Origin: an uncultured Clostridia bacterium
Lineage (GTDB): Bacteria > Bacillota > Clostridia > Christensenellales > Borkfalkiaceae
Length of the DNA stretch: 64,000 bases
Direction of reading: 5' to 3'
Assembly (NCBI GenBank): GCA_930990665.1
Contig: CAKNQN010000004.1
Coordinates: forward strand, 57,929 to 121,928
A program made the translations under genes and the position numbers. Numbering within the stretch: position 1 is the first letter of the stretch; every line of letters starts with the position of its first letter. The notes under the pieces were generated by a model, which saw only the letters and a program-made list of their open reading frames with translations, was not told the DNA's origin and searched no databases. This document shows, in pieces, positions 1 through 7,694 of this stretch.

Positions 1-717
1 GGCTTCTATACGTCCAAAGCGAAGAGCCAGGCGCACATCGATGCCGGCGCAAAGAAAGTCGTTATCTCCGCTCCTGCGGGCAACGACCTGCCGACCATCG
101 TTTACAGCGTAAACGAAAAGACGCTCAAACCCACCGACACCATCATCTCGGCTGCTTCCTGCACGACCAACTGCCTCGCGCCGATGGCCGACACGCTGAA
201 CAAGTTTGCCAAGATCAAAAAAGGCTATATGACCACCATCCATGCTTATACCGGCGACCAGATGACGCTCGACGGACCGCATCGGAAAGGTGACCTCCGC
301 CGTGCACGTGCCGCTGCCGTGAACATTGTTCCGAACAGCACGGGTGCTGCGAAGGCGATCGGCCTCGTTATCCCCGAACTCAACGGCGTGCTCGACGGAT
401 GCGCACAGCGCGTTCCTGTTCCCACCGGTTCGCTCACGCAGCTCGTCGCGATCGTCGAGGGCGAAGTGGACAAAGACGGCGTGAATGCAGCCATGAAGGC
501 GGCGGCTTCTGATTCCTTCGGTTACACCGAGGACGAGATCGTCTCTTCCGACGTGATCGGCATCACCTACGGTTCGCTGTTCGACGGCACGCAGACCAAA
601 TGCATGCCCATGGGCGACGGCACGACCCTCGTGAAAGTCGTTTCTTGGTACGATAACGAGAACTCCTATACCAGCCAGATGGTCCGCACGATCAAATATT
701 TTGCGGAACTCAAATAA
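1..717 (+). CDS. gap: Glyceraldehyde-3-phosphate dehydrogenase, C-terminal part
   Basis: Cut by the window start; the frame is open from base 1. It converts glyceraldehyde 3-phosphate to 1,3-bisphosphoglycerate with NAD+ in glycolysis. The catalytic motif SCTTN is visible near base 160, followed by the conserved HAYTGDQ, the [12 protein letters not shown] stretch, RVPVPTGS and the C-terminal SWYDNENSY. About 238 residues remain of a family length near 335, so roughly the N-terminal 100 residues with the NAD-binding fold lie outside. An internal ATG at 184 could be mistaken for the start, but the catalytic cysteine lies upstream of it. An intrinsic terminator follows, so this is the end of its transcript. 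Confidence 0.97.
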   Translation, partial: GFYTSKAKSQAHIDAGAKKVVISAPAGNDLPTIVYSVNEKTLKPTDTIISAASCTTNCLAPMADTLNKFAKIKKGYMTTIHAYTGDQMTLDGPHRKGDLRRARAAAVNIVPNSTGAAKAIGLVIPELNGVLDGCAQRVPVPTGSLTQLVAIVEGEVDKDGVNAAMKAAASDSFGYTEDEIVSSDVIGITYGSLFDGTQTKCMPMGDGTTLVKVVSWYDNENSYTSQMVRTIKYFAELK

Positions 718-734
718 TCCGGCAATACGATTAC

Positions 735-765
735 AAAAAGGCGCTCTTCTTGGGCGCCTTTTTTT
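735..765 (+). terminator. Intrinsic terminator after gap
   Basis: A 10-base-pair stem (aaaaaggcgc with gcgccttttt) with a 9-base loop runs straight into a T run, 18 bases after the gap stop codon. Confidence 0.9.
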
Positions 766-894
766 GTTCTGTGCGAGTGTTTTCTGTTCGTTTGTTTTCG
801 GGCAGTTGAACCGGGTATACGTTATTTCAGAAGAGCAAAGGGTGAAGGTGCGATTATTTTTTCAGAAAGATAATAAATAGGAGCATACAGCCGC

Positions 895-2448
895 TCATCC
901 AGAAAGGTCGGAGGGGCCGGGACTTTTTGAAGGTGCGAGGCGGCGCAAGGTGAAGAGCATGGTCAAAAAGCAGGCGAGCCCTCCGACGAAGTTAGAGATC
1001 GGTTCTGCGAGAAATACGCCCGTGACGCCCAGGGAGGGAATATAGGGGAGTGCGATGGTGAGGGGGACGACGATGACGATCTTGCGCAGCAGCGAAAAGA
1101 AAATCGCCTGTCTGGCTTTTCCAAGCCCCACGAACACGCTCTGGCCGGAAAACTGAAAGGCCATCATGAAAAATCCGAAATAATAGATGTGCAATGCAGG
1201 GACGCCCGCTTCGAGCAGGGCAGGGTCGTCATTGAAAATGGTCATCAGCTGGCCGGGCAGCAAAAAGAGGATGAGCCAGGCCGTCAGTGTGTATAAGATT
1301 CCGATCACGGTAATAAATCGCATGCTCTGGCGGATCCTGTCGTATTGACCTGCGCCGTAATTGTAGCCGATGACGGGCTGGGCGGCGTTGGTGAGCCCCT
1401 GGATCGGCAGAGAAACGACGTCCCGCAGGGAGGTGAGGACAGTCATCACGCCGACGTAAAGGTCGCCGCCGAACGCTTTGAGGGTGGAAGTACAGGCGAT
1501 CTGTACCGCTCCGTTGGAGGCATACATCACAAATCCTGCCGTGCCAAGTGAACAGATTTCGCGGACGATTTTGCCTTCTAGGCGGAAGTTCTTTTTGCGC
1601 AGACGCAGCTGCGAGCGCTTTCCGCATAAAAACCACAGGACCCATGCCGCCGAGAGAATTTGTGACAATACGGTCGCCAGAGCTGCGCCCGCAACGCCCA
1701 TGTCGAAGGCAAAGATGAAGAGCGGGTCGAGTGCAATGTTCGCCGCGGTGCCGGCAGCCACCGTCACCATTCCGTATTTTGTGTAGCCCTGAATGTTGAT
1801 AAAGCCATTCAGACCGGTCGCGAGCATCGTGAAGGGGGTACCGATCAGATAGATGTTCAGATACTGTGCCGCAAAGGGAAACGTCGCATCGCTTGCGCCG
1901 AATAAGTACAAGAGCGGGCGCATGAGCGGATAACACAGCGCGATCAGACAAGCGGAGCAGCCGGAAAGGAGAATAAACGTATTGCCCATGATCTTTTCCG
2001 CACGGGCAAGATCGTGTCTGCCCCTTTCGATCGAACACAGAGGGGCGCCTCCCATGCCGAAGAGATTGGTAAAGGCAAGTATGATGGTGATGATCGGGAA
2101 GGTGAGCCCGAGCCCCGTAAAGGCATTCGTTGCCTCGTTTCCCGGCAAGTGTCCTATGTAGATGCGGTCGATCAGGTTGTACAGCATCTGTACCAGCATG
2201 GCGAGAGTCATCGGCACGGCAAGTCGCACGATGTGCCGCCGCACGCTGCCGCGGGCAAAATTGTTCTGCTCATTCCCGATGTCGGCTTCTGCCTCTTCCG
2301 GGACTTGATCCGGCGTTATATCCGCGGGTATGAGCGCTTCGTCATCGACCGCTTCTGCGTCCGGATGCTCCTTTCGGGGGCTTGTATAAGCAGCGCTCTC
2401 CGCGTGGCCGTGATCGCCGGCAGATTCTTTGTTTGAATGTCCTTTCAT
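895..2448 (-). CDS. MATE family multidrug/metabolite efflux transporter
   Basis: A 517-residue integral membrane protein of the MatE family, which exports cationic drugs or metabolites in exchange for Na+ or H+. After a hydrophilic N-terminal tail of about 65 residues (acidic, probably disordered and cytosolic) come about twelve hydrophobic segments. Both MATE halves are recognisable, including LAVPMTLAMLVQMLYNLIDR and a second-half segment with NAAQPVIGYNYGAGQYDRI, which is a strong family signature. The ATG at 2448 is preceded by an AAGGGA ribosome-binding site. The tail is longer than usual for MATE proteins (about 450 residues). It is transcribed alone, divergent from the downstream GNAT gene. 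Substrate unknown. Confidence 0.93.
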   Translation of the reverse strand: MKGHSNKESAGDHGHAESAAYTSPRKEHPDAEAVDDEALIPADITPDQVPEEAEADIGNEQNNFARGSVRRHIVRLAVPMTLAMLVQMLYNLIDRIYIGHLPGNEATNAFTGLGLTFPIITIILAFTNLFGMGGAPLCSIERGRHDLARAEKIMGNTFILLSGCSACLIALCYPLMRPLLYLFGASDATFPFAAQYLNIYLIGTPFTMLATGLNGFINIQGYTKYGMVTVAAGTAANIALDPLFIFAFDMGVAGAALATVLSQILSAAWVLWFLCGKRSQLRLRKKNFRLEGKIVREICSLGTAGFVMYASNGAVQIACTSTLKAFGGDLYVGVMTVLTSLRDVVSLPIQGLTNAAQPVIGYNYGAGQYDRIRQSMRFITVIGILYTLTAWLILFLLPGQLMTIFNDDPALLEAGVPALHIYYFGFFMMAFQFSGQSVFVGLGKARQAIFFSLLRKIVIVVPLTIALPYIPSLGVTGVFLAEPISNFVGGLACFLTMLFTLRRLAPSKSPGPSDLSG

Positions 2449-2599
2449 GTTCTTTTTCCCTTCTCTCTATTATAGACGAATGCCGCTCGTTTTGTCAAGG
2501 CGGAGAGACGGAAACGATTCGGACGGCTGGACATATATATAGAGTGGAAAGAATTTTCGGTCGGACAAAGTGTAGGGATGAGCTTTTCGTAAATTTCTG

Positions 2600-2628
2600 T
2601 TGACAAATCCGCGGGAAGTTGCTATAAT
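2600..2628 (+). promoter_or_regulatory. Consensus sigma-A promoter for the GNAT-MFS pair
   Basis: TTGACA at 2600-2605 and TATAAT at 2623-2628 with exactly 17 bases between. The TTG of the -35 box is also the first codon of a longer open frame, which shows that the long frame's start is false. Confidence 0.92.
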
Positions 2629-2674
2629 TCGTCTTGGTTCCGAAGATTGCCCGTGCGGGCGGGGAGGTGTTGAG

Positions 2675-3130
2675 ATGATCGTACGACGAGTGACAGAAAG
2701 GGACAGAGAGGAGTTTATCCGTCTTTCTGAGTCGTTTTATCATTCTTCGGCGGTTTTGCATCCCGTTCCGAGGGAATACCATGCGGCGCTTTTTGACGAG
2801 GCGATGCGCTCAGATGCGTATACCGAAGCATTTCTCCTGGAAGAAGAGGGGCGCGCGGTGGGGTTCGGTGTCATCTCCAAAACTTTCTCGCGCGAAGCGG
2901 GCGGTATGGTATTGTGGCTGGAAGAGCTCTTTCTGTGCGAGAATTGCCGCGGCCGCGGATATGGCAGAAAATTCTTTGATTTTATTGAAAAATACGCAAG
3001 GGAGAAGGACTTCAAGCGTATCCGTTTGGAAGTGGAGCCGGAAAATACACGCGCGCAAGCTCTGTATGAGCGCCTCGGTTATCAGCACCTTCCATATTTG
3101 CAGATGGTCAAGGAAGAGGGGCAGTTCTGA
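2675..3130 (+). CDS. GNAT family N-acetyltransferase
   Basis: A 151-residue single-domain GNAT acetyltransferase that transfers an acetyl group from acetyl-CoA to an amine; the acceptor is unknown. The fold is shown by the N-terminal IVRRVTERD strand, the WLEELFL beta-4 strand and the acetyl-CoA loop motif CRGRGYGRKFFDF (R/Q-x-x-G-x-G/A), followed by the typical ENTRAQALYERLGY. The start was set at the ATG at 2675, nine bases after a GGGAGG ribosome-binding site. The frame extends upstream to 2600, but that segment contains the promoter. It lies 34 bases before the MFS gene and probably shares its transcript. Confidence 0.93.
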   Translation: MIVRRVTERDREEFIRLSESFYHSSAVLHPVPREYHAALFDEAMRSDAYTEAFLLEEEGRAVGFGVISKTFSREAGGMVLWLEELFLCENCRGRGYGRKFFDFIEKYAREKDFKRIRLEVEPENTRAQALYERLGYQHLPYLQMVKEEGQF

Positions 3131-3164
3131 AAACGTAAAAAGGAATGTGTTTTTTAGGTAAATT

Positions 3165-4541
3165 ATGCTGAAATTGAAGGCGGGTCATACGGTAGCGGCA
3201 TGCTTTGCCGGATATATAACGCAGGCGATCATAAACAATTTTGCGCCGCTTCTCTTTGTCACTTTTCATTCTACATATGGATTGTCGCTCGCTCTGATCG
3301 GCGCGATGATCACGATCAATTTCGGGATCCAGTTGCTCGTCGATCTTTTTGCGTCCAAATTTGCCGATAAAATCGGTTATCGTCCTCTCATCGTTGCGGC
3401 GCATATTCTGGCGGGGGCCGGGCTTGTTTTCCTTGCTGTTCTTCCGGAAGTTCTCCCGTCGCCGGCGGCGGGGCTTTTCATTGCTGCGGCTGTATACGGG
3501 ATCGGGGGAGGACTTATCGAAGTGCTCGTGAGCCCCATCGTGGAGGCGTGTCCTTATCGGAATAAAAAATCCATGATGAGCCTTCTGCATTCCTTTTACT
3601 GTTGGGGACAGTTGGGGGTTGTGGCTCTTTCCACCCTCGTGCTGGCGGCGGTCGGGATCGGCAACTGGCGTATTCTTGCCTGTGTCTGGGCTGTTTTCCC
3701 TCTGCTGAATGCCGTGCTCTTCATGTTTGTGCCGATCTACAAGCTCGTGGAGGGGGGTGACAGCATGAAGTTGTCCGAACTTTTCCGCTCGAAAACTTTT
3801 TGGCTGTTCGCCTTTCTGATGATCTGCTCGGGAAGCAGTGAAACGGCCGTCAGTCAATGGGCTTCCGCGTTTGCCGAAACGGGGCTGGGCGTTTCCAAAA
3901 TGTGGGGCGATCTGCTCGGTCCATGTCTTTTTGCGGCATTTATGGGTATTTCCCGCGTGATCTTTTCCAGATATGGGGAAAGAATTGCTTTACAAAAAGC
4001 CCTTATGGCCGGGGCCGTCGGCTGCGTCATCGGATATTGTATGTGTGCCTTTGTACCCTTGGCCGGGGTCGGCCTTGCGGGCTGTGCCGTCGTAGGCTTT
4101 TCGGCGGGCGTGATGTGGCCGGGCGTTTTTTCGTTTGCATCCGGCAAACTGCCCAAAGGCGGTACGGCGATGTTTGCTCTCCTCGCTCTCGCGGGGGACG
4201 TAGGATGTTCCGCCGGGCCTTCGGCTGTCGGGGCTGTAGGCGATGCTTTCGGCGGAAGTCTGCGCGCAGGCATTGCTTTCGGTTTGCTATTCCCCGCTCT
4301 GATGTTCATCGTTCTCCTGCTGTACGGAATTTCTCGCAGGAAAGAAAATCGTCGTGCTCTTGCCGCGTACATGCACCCGGACGGTTCAGCCGTGCAGTCA
4401 GACGGGTCCCTTTCCGCCGATTCGGGAGAATTACGTGAGACGGATGCGCATGCCCTCTCTGAAGATCCAAATGAACGATCTGTTGCATCTCATGCAGGAA
4501 AGGAGGAGAAAGACCAAGGGCATAGCGATAGGCTGCCGTGA
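3165..4541 (+). CDS. MFS transporter
   Basis: A 458-residue Major Facilitator Superfamily permease with about twelve membrane segments. The loop between segments 2 and 3 carries the family-like KFADKIGYRPLI (GxxxDRxGRR/K type). A C-terminal hydrophilic tail of about 60 residues, rich in Ser, Glu and Asp, follows the last segment and is not needed for transport in most relatives. It starts 34 bases after the GNAT gene with a weak AGGTAAAT site. The shape of the protein (FucP/YfmO-like, with GGGLIEVLVSPIVEA in the middle) suggests sugar or organic-substrate uptake, but the substrate cannot be read from sequence. Confidence 0.9.
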   Translation: MLKLKAGHTVAACFAGYITQAIINNFAPLLFVTFHSTYGLSLALIGAMITINFGIQLLVDLFASKFADKIGYRPLIVAAHILAGAGLVFLAVLPEVLPSPAAGLFIAAAVYGIGGGLIEVLVSPIVEACPYRNKKSMMSLLHSFYCWGQLGVVALSTLVLAAVGIGNWRILACVWAVFPLLNAVLFMFVPIYKLVEGGDSMKLSELFRSKTFWLFAFLMICSGSSETAVSQWASAFAETGLGVSKMWGDLLGPCLFAAFMGISRVIFSRYGERIALQKALMAGAVGCVIGYCMCAFVPLAGVGLAGCAVVGFSAGVMWPGVFSFASGKLPKGGTAMFALLALAGDVGCSAGPSAVGAVGDAFGGSLRAGIAFGLLFPALMFIVLLLYGISRRKENRRALAAYMHPDGSAVQSDGSLSADSGELRETDAHALSEDPNERSVASHAGKEEKDQGHSDRLP

Positions 4542-4639
4542 CGGAATTGCCGTTACTTTGTGATGGCGTATTTTTCCTTTTCCGCATATAATAATAAAGG
4601 GAGTGCTTCTCCCGCTATTTTTACGAGGGGGAAAGGATC

Positions 4640-4939
4640 ATGTTTTTCTTGTACCTGATCTTGTTCGGCGGCTGCGGTTCCCGCTGTGGCAGTTGTTCCG
4701 AGAGGGGAAGTAATGTCTGGAACGGCTGTAACAATTATGACAGCTGCAACGGCTGCAACGGCTGTAATCGCTGTAACAGTTGCAACGGCTGCGTTCAGAT
4801 CACTTCGAACGCGTCATGCGGCGGTTATACTTCGTGCTGCCGCAGCAAAGCCTGCACCGGTTTCGGCAGTAACAGCGGAGTGTGCTCGGACCGTGCGTAT
4901 TACATGCGTCAATACGCGCTCTGCGGCTGCGATCATTGA
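4640..4939 (+). CDS. Small cysteine-rich protein with CNGC repeats
   Basis: A 99-residue protein with 17 cysteines. A short hydrophobic start (FFLYLILFGG) is followed by GCGSRCGSCS, then a run of CN-G/R/S-C-N triplets, and a less regular C-terminal half ending CGCDH. The start is supported by GGGGGAAAGGATC just before the ATG, and a strong terminator lies 28 bases after the stop. A TATAAT-like box at 4587-4592 may be its -10. It does not match a family I can name with confidence. It could be a metal-binding protein, a cysteine-cross-linked surface peptide or a peptide precursor; some clostridial proteins labelled chorion-like high-cysteine proteins look similar. Another frame overlaps but lacks a ribosome-binding site. 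Confidence 0.7.
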   Translation: MFFLYLILFGGCGSRCGSCSERGSNVWNGCNNYDSCNGCNGCNRCNSCNGCVQITSNASCGGYTSCCRSKACTGFGSNSGVCSDRAYYMRQYALCGCDH

Positions 4940-4966
4940 AATTTGCAGGTCTTATCCTGTCAGGGG

Positions 4967-4993
4967 AGGGCCGCCGAAAGGCGGCCCTTTCCA
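4967..4993 (+). terminator. Intrinsic terminator after the cysteine-rich gene
   Basis: A 9-base-pair GC-rich stem (agggccgcc with ggcggccct) closed by a GAAA tetraloop, followed by a short T-rich tract. Confidence 0.85.
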
Positions 4994-5127
4994 TTTGTTC
5001 TGTAAAATTGATTTTCATTAAATCGAGGGCTGGAATATCCGCCTGGAGAACAAAATTGAATCATAAAGGCGCATGGAATATTTTCTTGGAACTTTTGGAA
5101 CTTTTGTGAGATTCTTGCTTTATCCGT

Positions 5128-5156
5128 TTGCTTTTGTTATGATTTTGTGATAAAAT
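5128..5156 (+). promoter_or_regulatory. Promoter of the purine permease
   Basis: TTGCTT at 5128-5133 and TAAAAT at 5151-5156 with a 17-base spacer. The untranslated leader would be about 105 bases. I searched it for the purine riboswitch core and did not find one. Confidence 0.65.
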
Positions 5157-5268
5157 AAAGATAAAAGTATGAGTTCAGTTTATTTTTTTGTTTTACTTCG
5201 AAACGGAGAAGTTTACGGAAGAACTGTTCGCTTTTGGGCGGATAAATAAAGTACTTTGGAGGTTTCAG

Positions 5269-6828
5269 ATGGTTGAAAATCAGAACACCGAAGAACCGAA
5301 GGTCGAAGAGCAGCAGCCCGAACAGGTTGCTGCGGAATCGGCAGAAGGGGAAGCGGTAGCGGAAACCAAGTATACCGGTTTCCTGGGCAAAGTCGATAAC
5401 TACTTCGGCATCACGAAGATGAAGTCGACTTTCAAAACGGAGATGCTGGCGGGGCTTACCACGTTCATGACGATGGTCTACATCCTCATGGTCAACGCGG
5501 GTATGTTCGAAAATGTCGCCGGCAGCGGCCTCACATACGGAGCTGCCTACATCTTTACGGCGATCGGTGCGATCATCGGTACACTGCTCATGGCATTCCT
5601 CGCAAAAATACCGTTTGCGCAGGCGCCCGGAATGGGGTTGAACGCTTTCTTCTGCTTTACCGTATGCGGAACTTTGGGTTATTCATACGCGAACGCGCTG
5701 CTTATCGTTCTTTGCTCGGGCGTGCTGTTCCTTATCCTCACCATCGTCGGCGCGCGCAAGATGATCGTCCGTTCTGTGCCTACGGCGATCCGCATGGCGA
5801 TCCCTGCCGGTATCGGCCTGTTCATCGCCTTTGTCGGTCTGCAGCAGGCGGGCGTCATCACCACCGATGCACAGATCATCAACGGTGCGATCTCCAGCTC
5901 CACGATCGTTCTGCTCCGTTCTTTCAACGTCCTTTCGGATACGTTCAACGGATTCGCAGCGATGACCGCGGTCGTAGCTATCCTTTCCTTGCTGATTATC
6001 GCCATCTTTGCAAAACTCAAGATCAAGGGCGCTGTTCTGTACGGTATCGTCGGCAGCACTCTCCTGTATTATATCTTTGCCGGGATCGCCTACGCCGTCG
6101 GCAACGATGCCGCAGCGGCTATGTTCCAGACAATCAGATTTGAAAGTCCCTTAAAGGCTTTTGCCGATTTCGGCACGCAGGCTTTCGGCCAGGCGTTCGT
6201 CAACGGATTCAAAGGTATCGGCGGTGATAGAATATTTGACTTTATTGCAACGCTCGTTGCCTTTGCCATGGTGGATATGTTCGATACCATCGGCACGCTG
6301 ATGGGTACCTGCCAGGCAGCCGGCAAAGAAAGCGGCCTGCTCGACGACACGGGCGAAGTGAAAAACATTCAGAAGGCGCTGCTCTGCGACTCCATCGCCA
6401 CCTGCACGGGCGCCATCTGCGGTACTTCCACGGTCACCACGTTCGTTGAATCTTCCGCGGGCGTTGCCGAGGGCGGCAGAACGGGCTTCACTGCGCTGGT
6501 CGTAGCGGTTTTGTTTGTTATCGCCATGTTCCTCAGCCCGATCGCATCGCTCATTCCCCGCTGCGCTACCGCGGGCGCGCTGCTGTATGTCGGCGTGCTG
6601 ATGATGGGCAACGTCACGAACATCGACTGGAAAGATCCGGCGGCTGCTGTGCCCGCTTTCCTCACCATCTCGATGATGAGCTTTGCGTATTCCATCTCTT
6701 ACGGTATCGCCGCAGGCTTTATTTCCTACACGGTCATCAAGCTCTGCACCGGCAAGATCAAGGATATCAGCCCCGTGACGGCGATCCTGACGCTCGTGTT
6801 CTTGTTCACTTTCCTGTTTACCCATTGA
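5269..6828 (+). CDS. NCS2 family permease, AzgA type (hypoxanthine/guanine/adenine)
   Basis: A 519-residue membrane protein of the nucleobase:cation symporter-2 superfamily, AzgA branch, which imports purine bases with H+. Diagnostic stretches are TEMLAGLTTFMTMVYILMVN, APGMGLNAFFCFTV, VDMFDTIGTLMG and the ATCTGAICGTSTVTTFVESSAG loop. About 12-14 hydrophobic segments follow an acidic, glutamate-rich N-terminal tail of about 40 residues. The start at 5269 follows TTGGAGG at good spacing; the frame runs further upstream to 5188, but without a ribosome-binding site. The gene has its own promoter and terminator, so it stands alone. Confidence 0.95.
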   Translation: MVENQNTEEPKVEEQQPEQVAAESAEGEAVAETKYTGFLGKVDNYFGITKMKSTFKTEMLAGLTTFMTMVYILMVNAGMFENVAGSGLTYGAAYIFTAIGAIIGTLLMAFLAKIPFAQAPGMGLNAFFCFTVCGTLGYSYANALLIVLCSGVLFLILTIVGARKMIVRSVPTAIRMAIPAGIGLFIAFVGLQQAGVITTDAQIINGAISSSTIVLLRSFNVLSDTFNGFAAMTAVVAILSLLIIAIFAKLKIKGAVLYGIVGSTLLYYIFAGIAYAVGNDAAAAMFQTIRFESPLKAFADFGTQAFGQAFVNGFKGIGGDRIFDFIATLVAFAMVDMFDTIGTLMGTCQAAGKESGLLDDTGEVKNIQKALLCDSIATCTGAICGTSTVTTFVESSAGVAEGGRTGFTALVVAVLFVIAMFLSPIASLIPRCATAGALLYVGVLMMGNVTNIDWKDPAAAVPAFLTISMMSFAYSISYGIAAGFISYTVIKLCTGKIKDISPVTAILTLVFLFTFLFTH

Positions 6829-6842
6829 TCTGAAAACAGGTT

Positions 6843-6875
6843 ACGCCCGCCGCATTTTGCGGCGGGCGTTTTTCT
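6843..6875 (+). terminator. Intrinsic terminator after the purine permease
   Basis: An 11-base-pair perfect stem (acgcccgccgc with gcggcgggcgt), 5-base loop, then a T run, 15 bases after the stop codon. Confidence 0.92.
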
Positions 6876-7244
6876 TTGTTTCATACTTTTGGCAAAAACG
6901 GCGATAAATTGAATGAGTTTTATGCCGGGGAAGATATAAGCTGATTTTTGTGTCCTTCTCTCCCTGCTTTCCGGTAAGCCGAAAAAAGCAGTTGTAAAGA
7001 ACAGACAGGTGCGGCATTGTCATGGCGGGCCCTTTCCCGCGAAAAAAAAGAAGACTTTGTTTTTTGGTAAAATTTTCCGGTTTCGTATGCGTTCTATGAG
7101 ACGAGGCCGGGAAGTTTTATACCTTTTTCTGCCTGGCAAGATGCGAATCACACAAGTCGATCGGAGGGAGGGAAAAGAGCCGATACCCTCCGTAAAATGA
7201 GACCATCTGTAACGCTTTGTATGGGGGAGAGTGAAAAACGGCAT
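6876..7244. other. Intergenic stretch without a recognised gene
   Basis: About 370 bases between two terminators. The short open frames here have no ribosome-binding site and no family likeness. An imperfect inverted repeat around 7160-7196 (cggaggg with ccctccg) is the only structure I see. No promoter, riboswitch or RNA gene is evident. Confidence 0.5.
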
Positions 7245-7276
7245 AAAAAACCGCCTGCAAAGCAGACGGTTTTTTT
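7245..7276 (-). terminator. Intrinsic terminator downstream of the SRP RNA
   Basis: A stem of aaaaaaccg.ctgc with gcag.cggttttttt containing one C/A mismatch and flanked by A and T runs, so it can act on either strand. On the minus strand it lies just past the SRP RNA 3' end. Confidence 0.75.
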
Positions 7277-7282
7277 ACAAAA

Positions 7283-7550
7283 AAACTGTGCATCCTCCTT
7301 TGAAAATGTGCGCCGAAGCGTTAAAACCGCAGGTAACTCCGGCAAAGCAACCTTATGGCACACGAACAAATCCGCTTAGTGCTGCTATATCCCTATCCTG
7401 ACACGGTTCACGGCAGTCCGTTGCATAAGACCTTGCCATCAACATCCCTTACGGAGCGCGGCCTTCCACACACAGATCCGGGGGAGGCTTTCAGTTCTGC
7501 TGTAGCGGATTGCAGATACAGGGCACCGCTAACTCCCCACCTAGCACAGC
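7283..7550 (-). ncRNA. ffs: Signal recognition particle RNA, large Gram-positive form
   Basis: The RNA scaffold of the signal recognition particle, which binds Ffh and targets membrane and secreted proteins. Read on the minus strand it begins GCUGUGCUAGGUGGGGAGU and continues with UAGCGGUGCCCUGUA and CUGCAAUCCGCUA, which are hallmarks of the Alu domain of Bacillus/Clostridium SRP RNA. The Ffh-binding helix 8 is present as GUGUCAGG...AGCAGCA around 7378-7404, with a GGGA apical loop instead of the usual GGAA. The length of about 268 matches the 6S-size class. A minus-strand promoter places the 5' end near 7550. The 3' end near 7283 is inferred from pairing of GGAGG with CCUCC and the following U run. 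Confidence 0.93.
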
Positions 7551-7556
7551 TCTTCT

Positions 7557-7585
7557 ATTGTATACTAAAAATAGAGATTTTGCAA
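7557..7585 (-). promoter_or_regulatory. Promoter of the SRP RNA
   Basis: On the minus strand, TTGCAA (7580-7585) and TACAAT (7557-7562) are 17 bases apart; transcription would begin near 7550, at the SRP RNA 5' end. Confidence 0.85.
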
Positions 7586-7628
7586 CTGTTTTCTGAAAAT
7601 TATTTTTAAGAAATTTTCTTTCAAATCG

Positions 7629-7656
7629 TTGACAAAAGCTTTTTTTTCCCTATAAT
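7629..7656 (+). promoter_or_regulatory. Promoter of the ABC exporter operon
   Basis: TTGACA at 7629-7634 and TATAAT at 7651-7656 with a 16-base spacer, divergent from the SRP RNA promoter. Confidence 0.9.
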
Positions 7657-7694
7657 TACTTACAAGAAAACCTACGCTTGTGAGACGAGAGGAT

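Noticed and set aside
2600..2674. N-terminal extension of the GNAT protein
   Set aside because: Its TTG start is the -35 box of a perfect promoter.
4686..5021. Ala/Thr-rich open frame overlapping the cysteine-rich gene
   Set aside because: It reads the same DNA repeats in another frame, has no ribosome-binding site and runs through the terminator.
5157..5268. Purine riboswitch before the AzgA-type permease
   Set aside because: The conserved core loops and the three-way junction pattern are not present.
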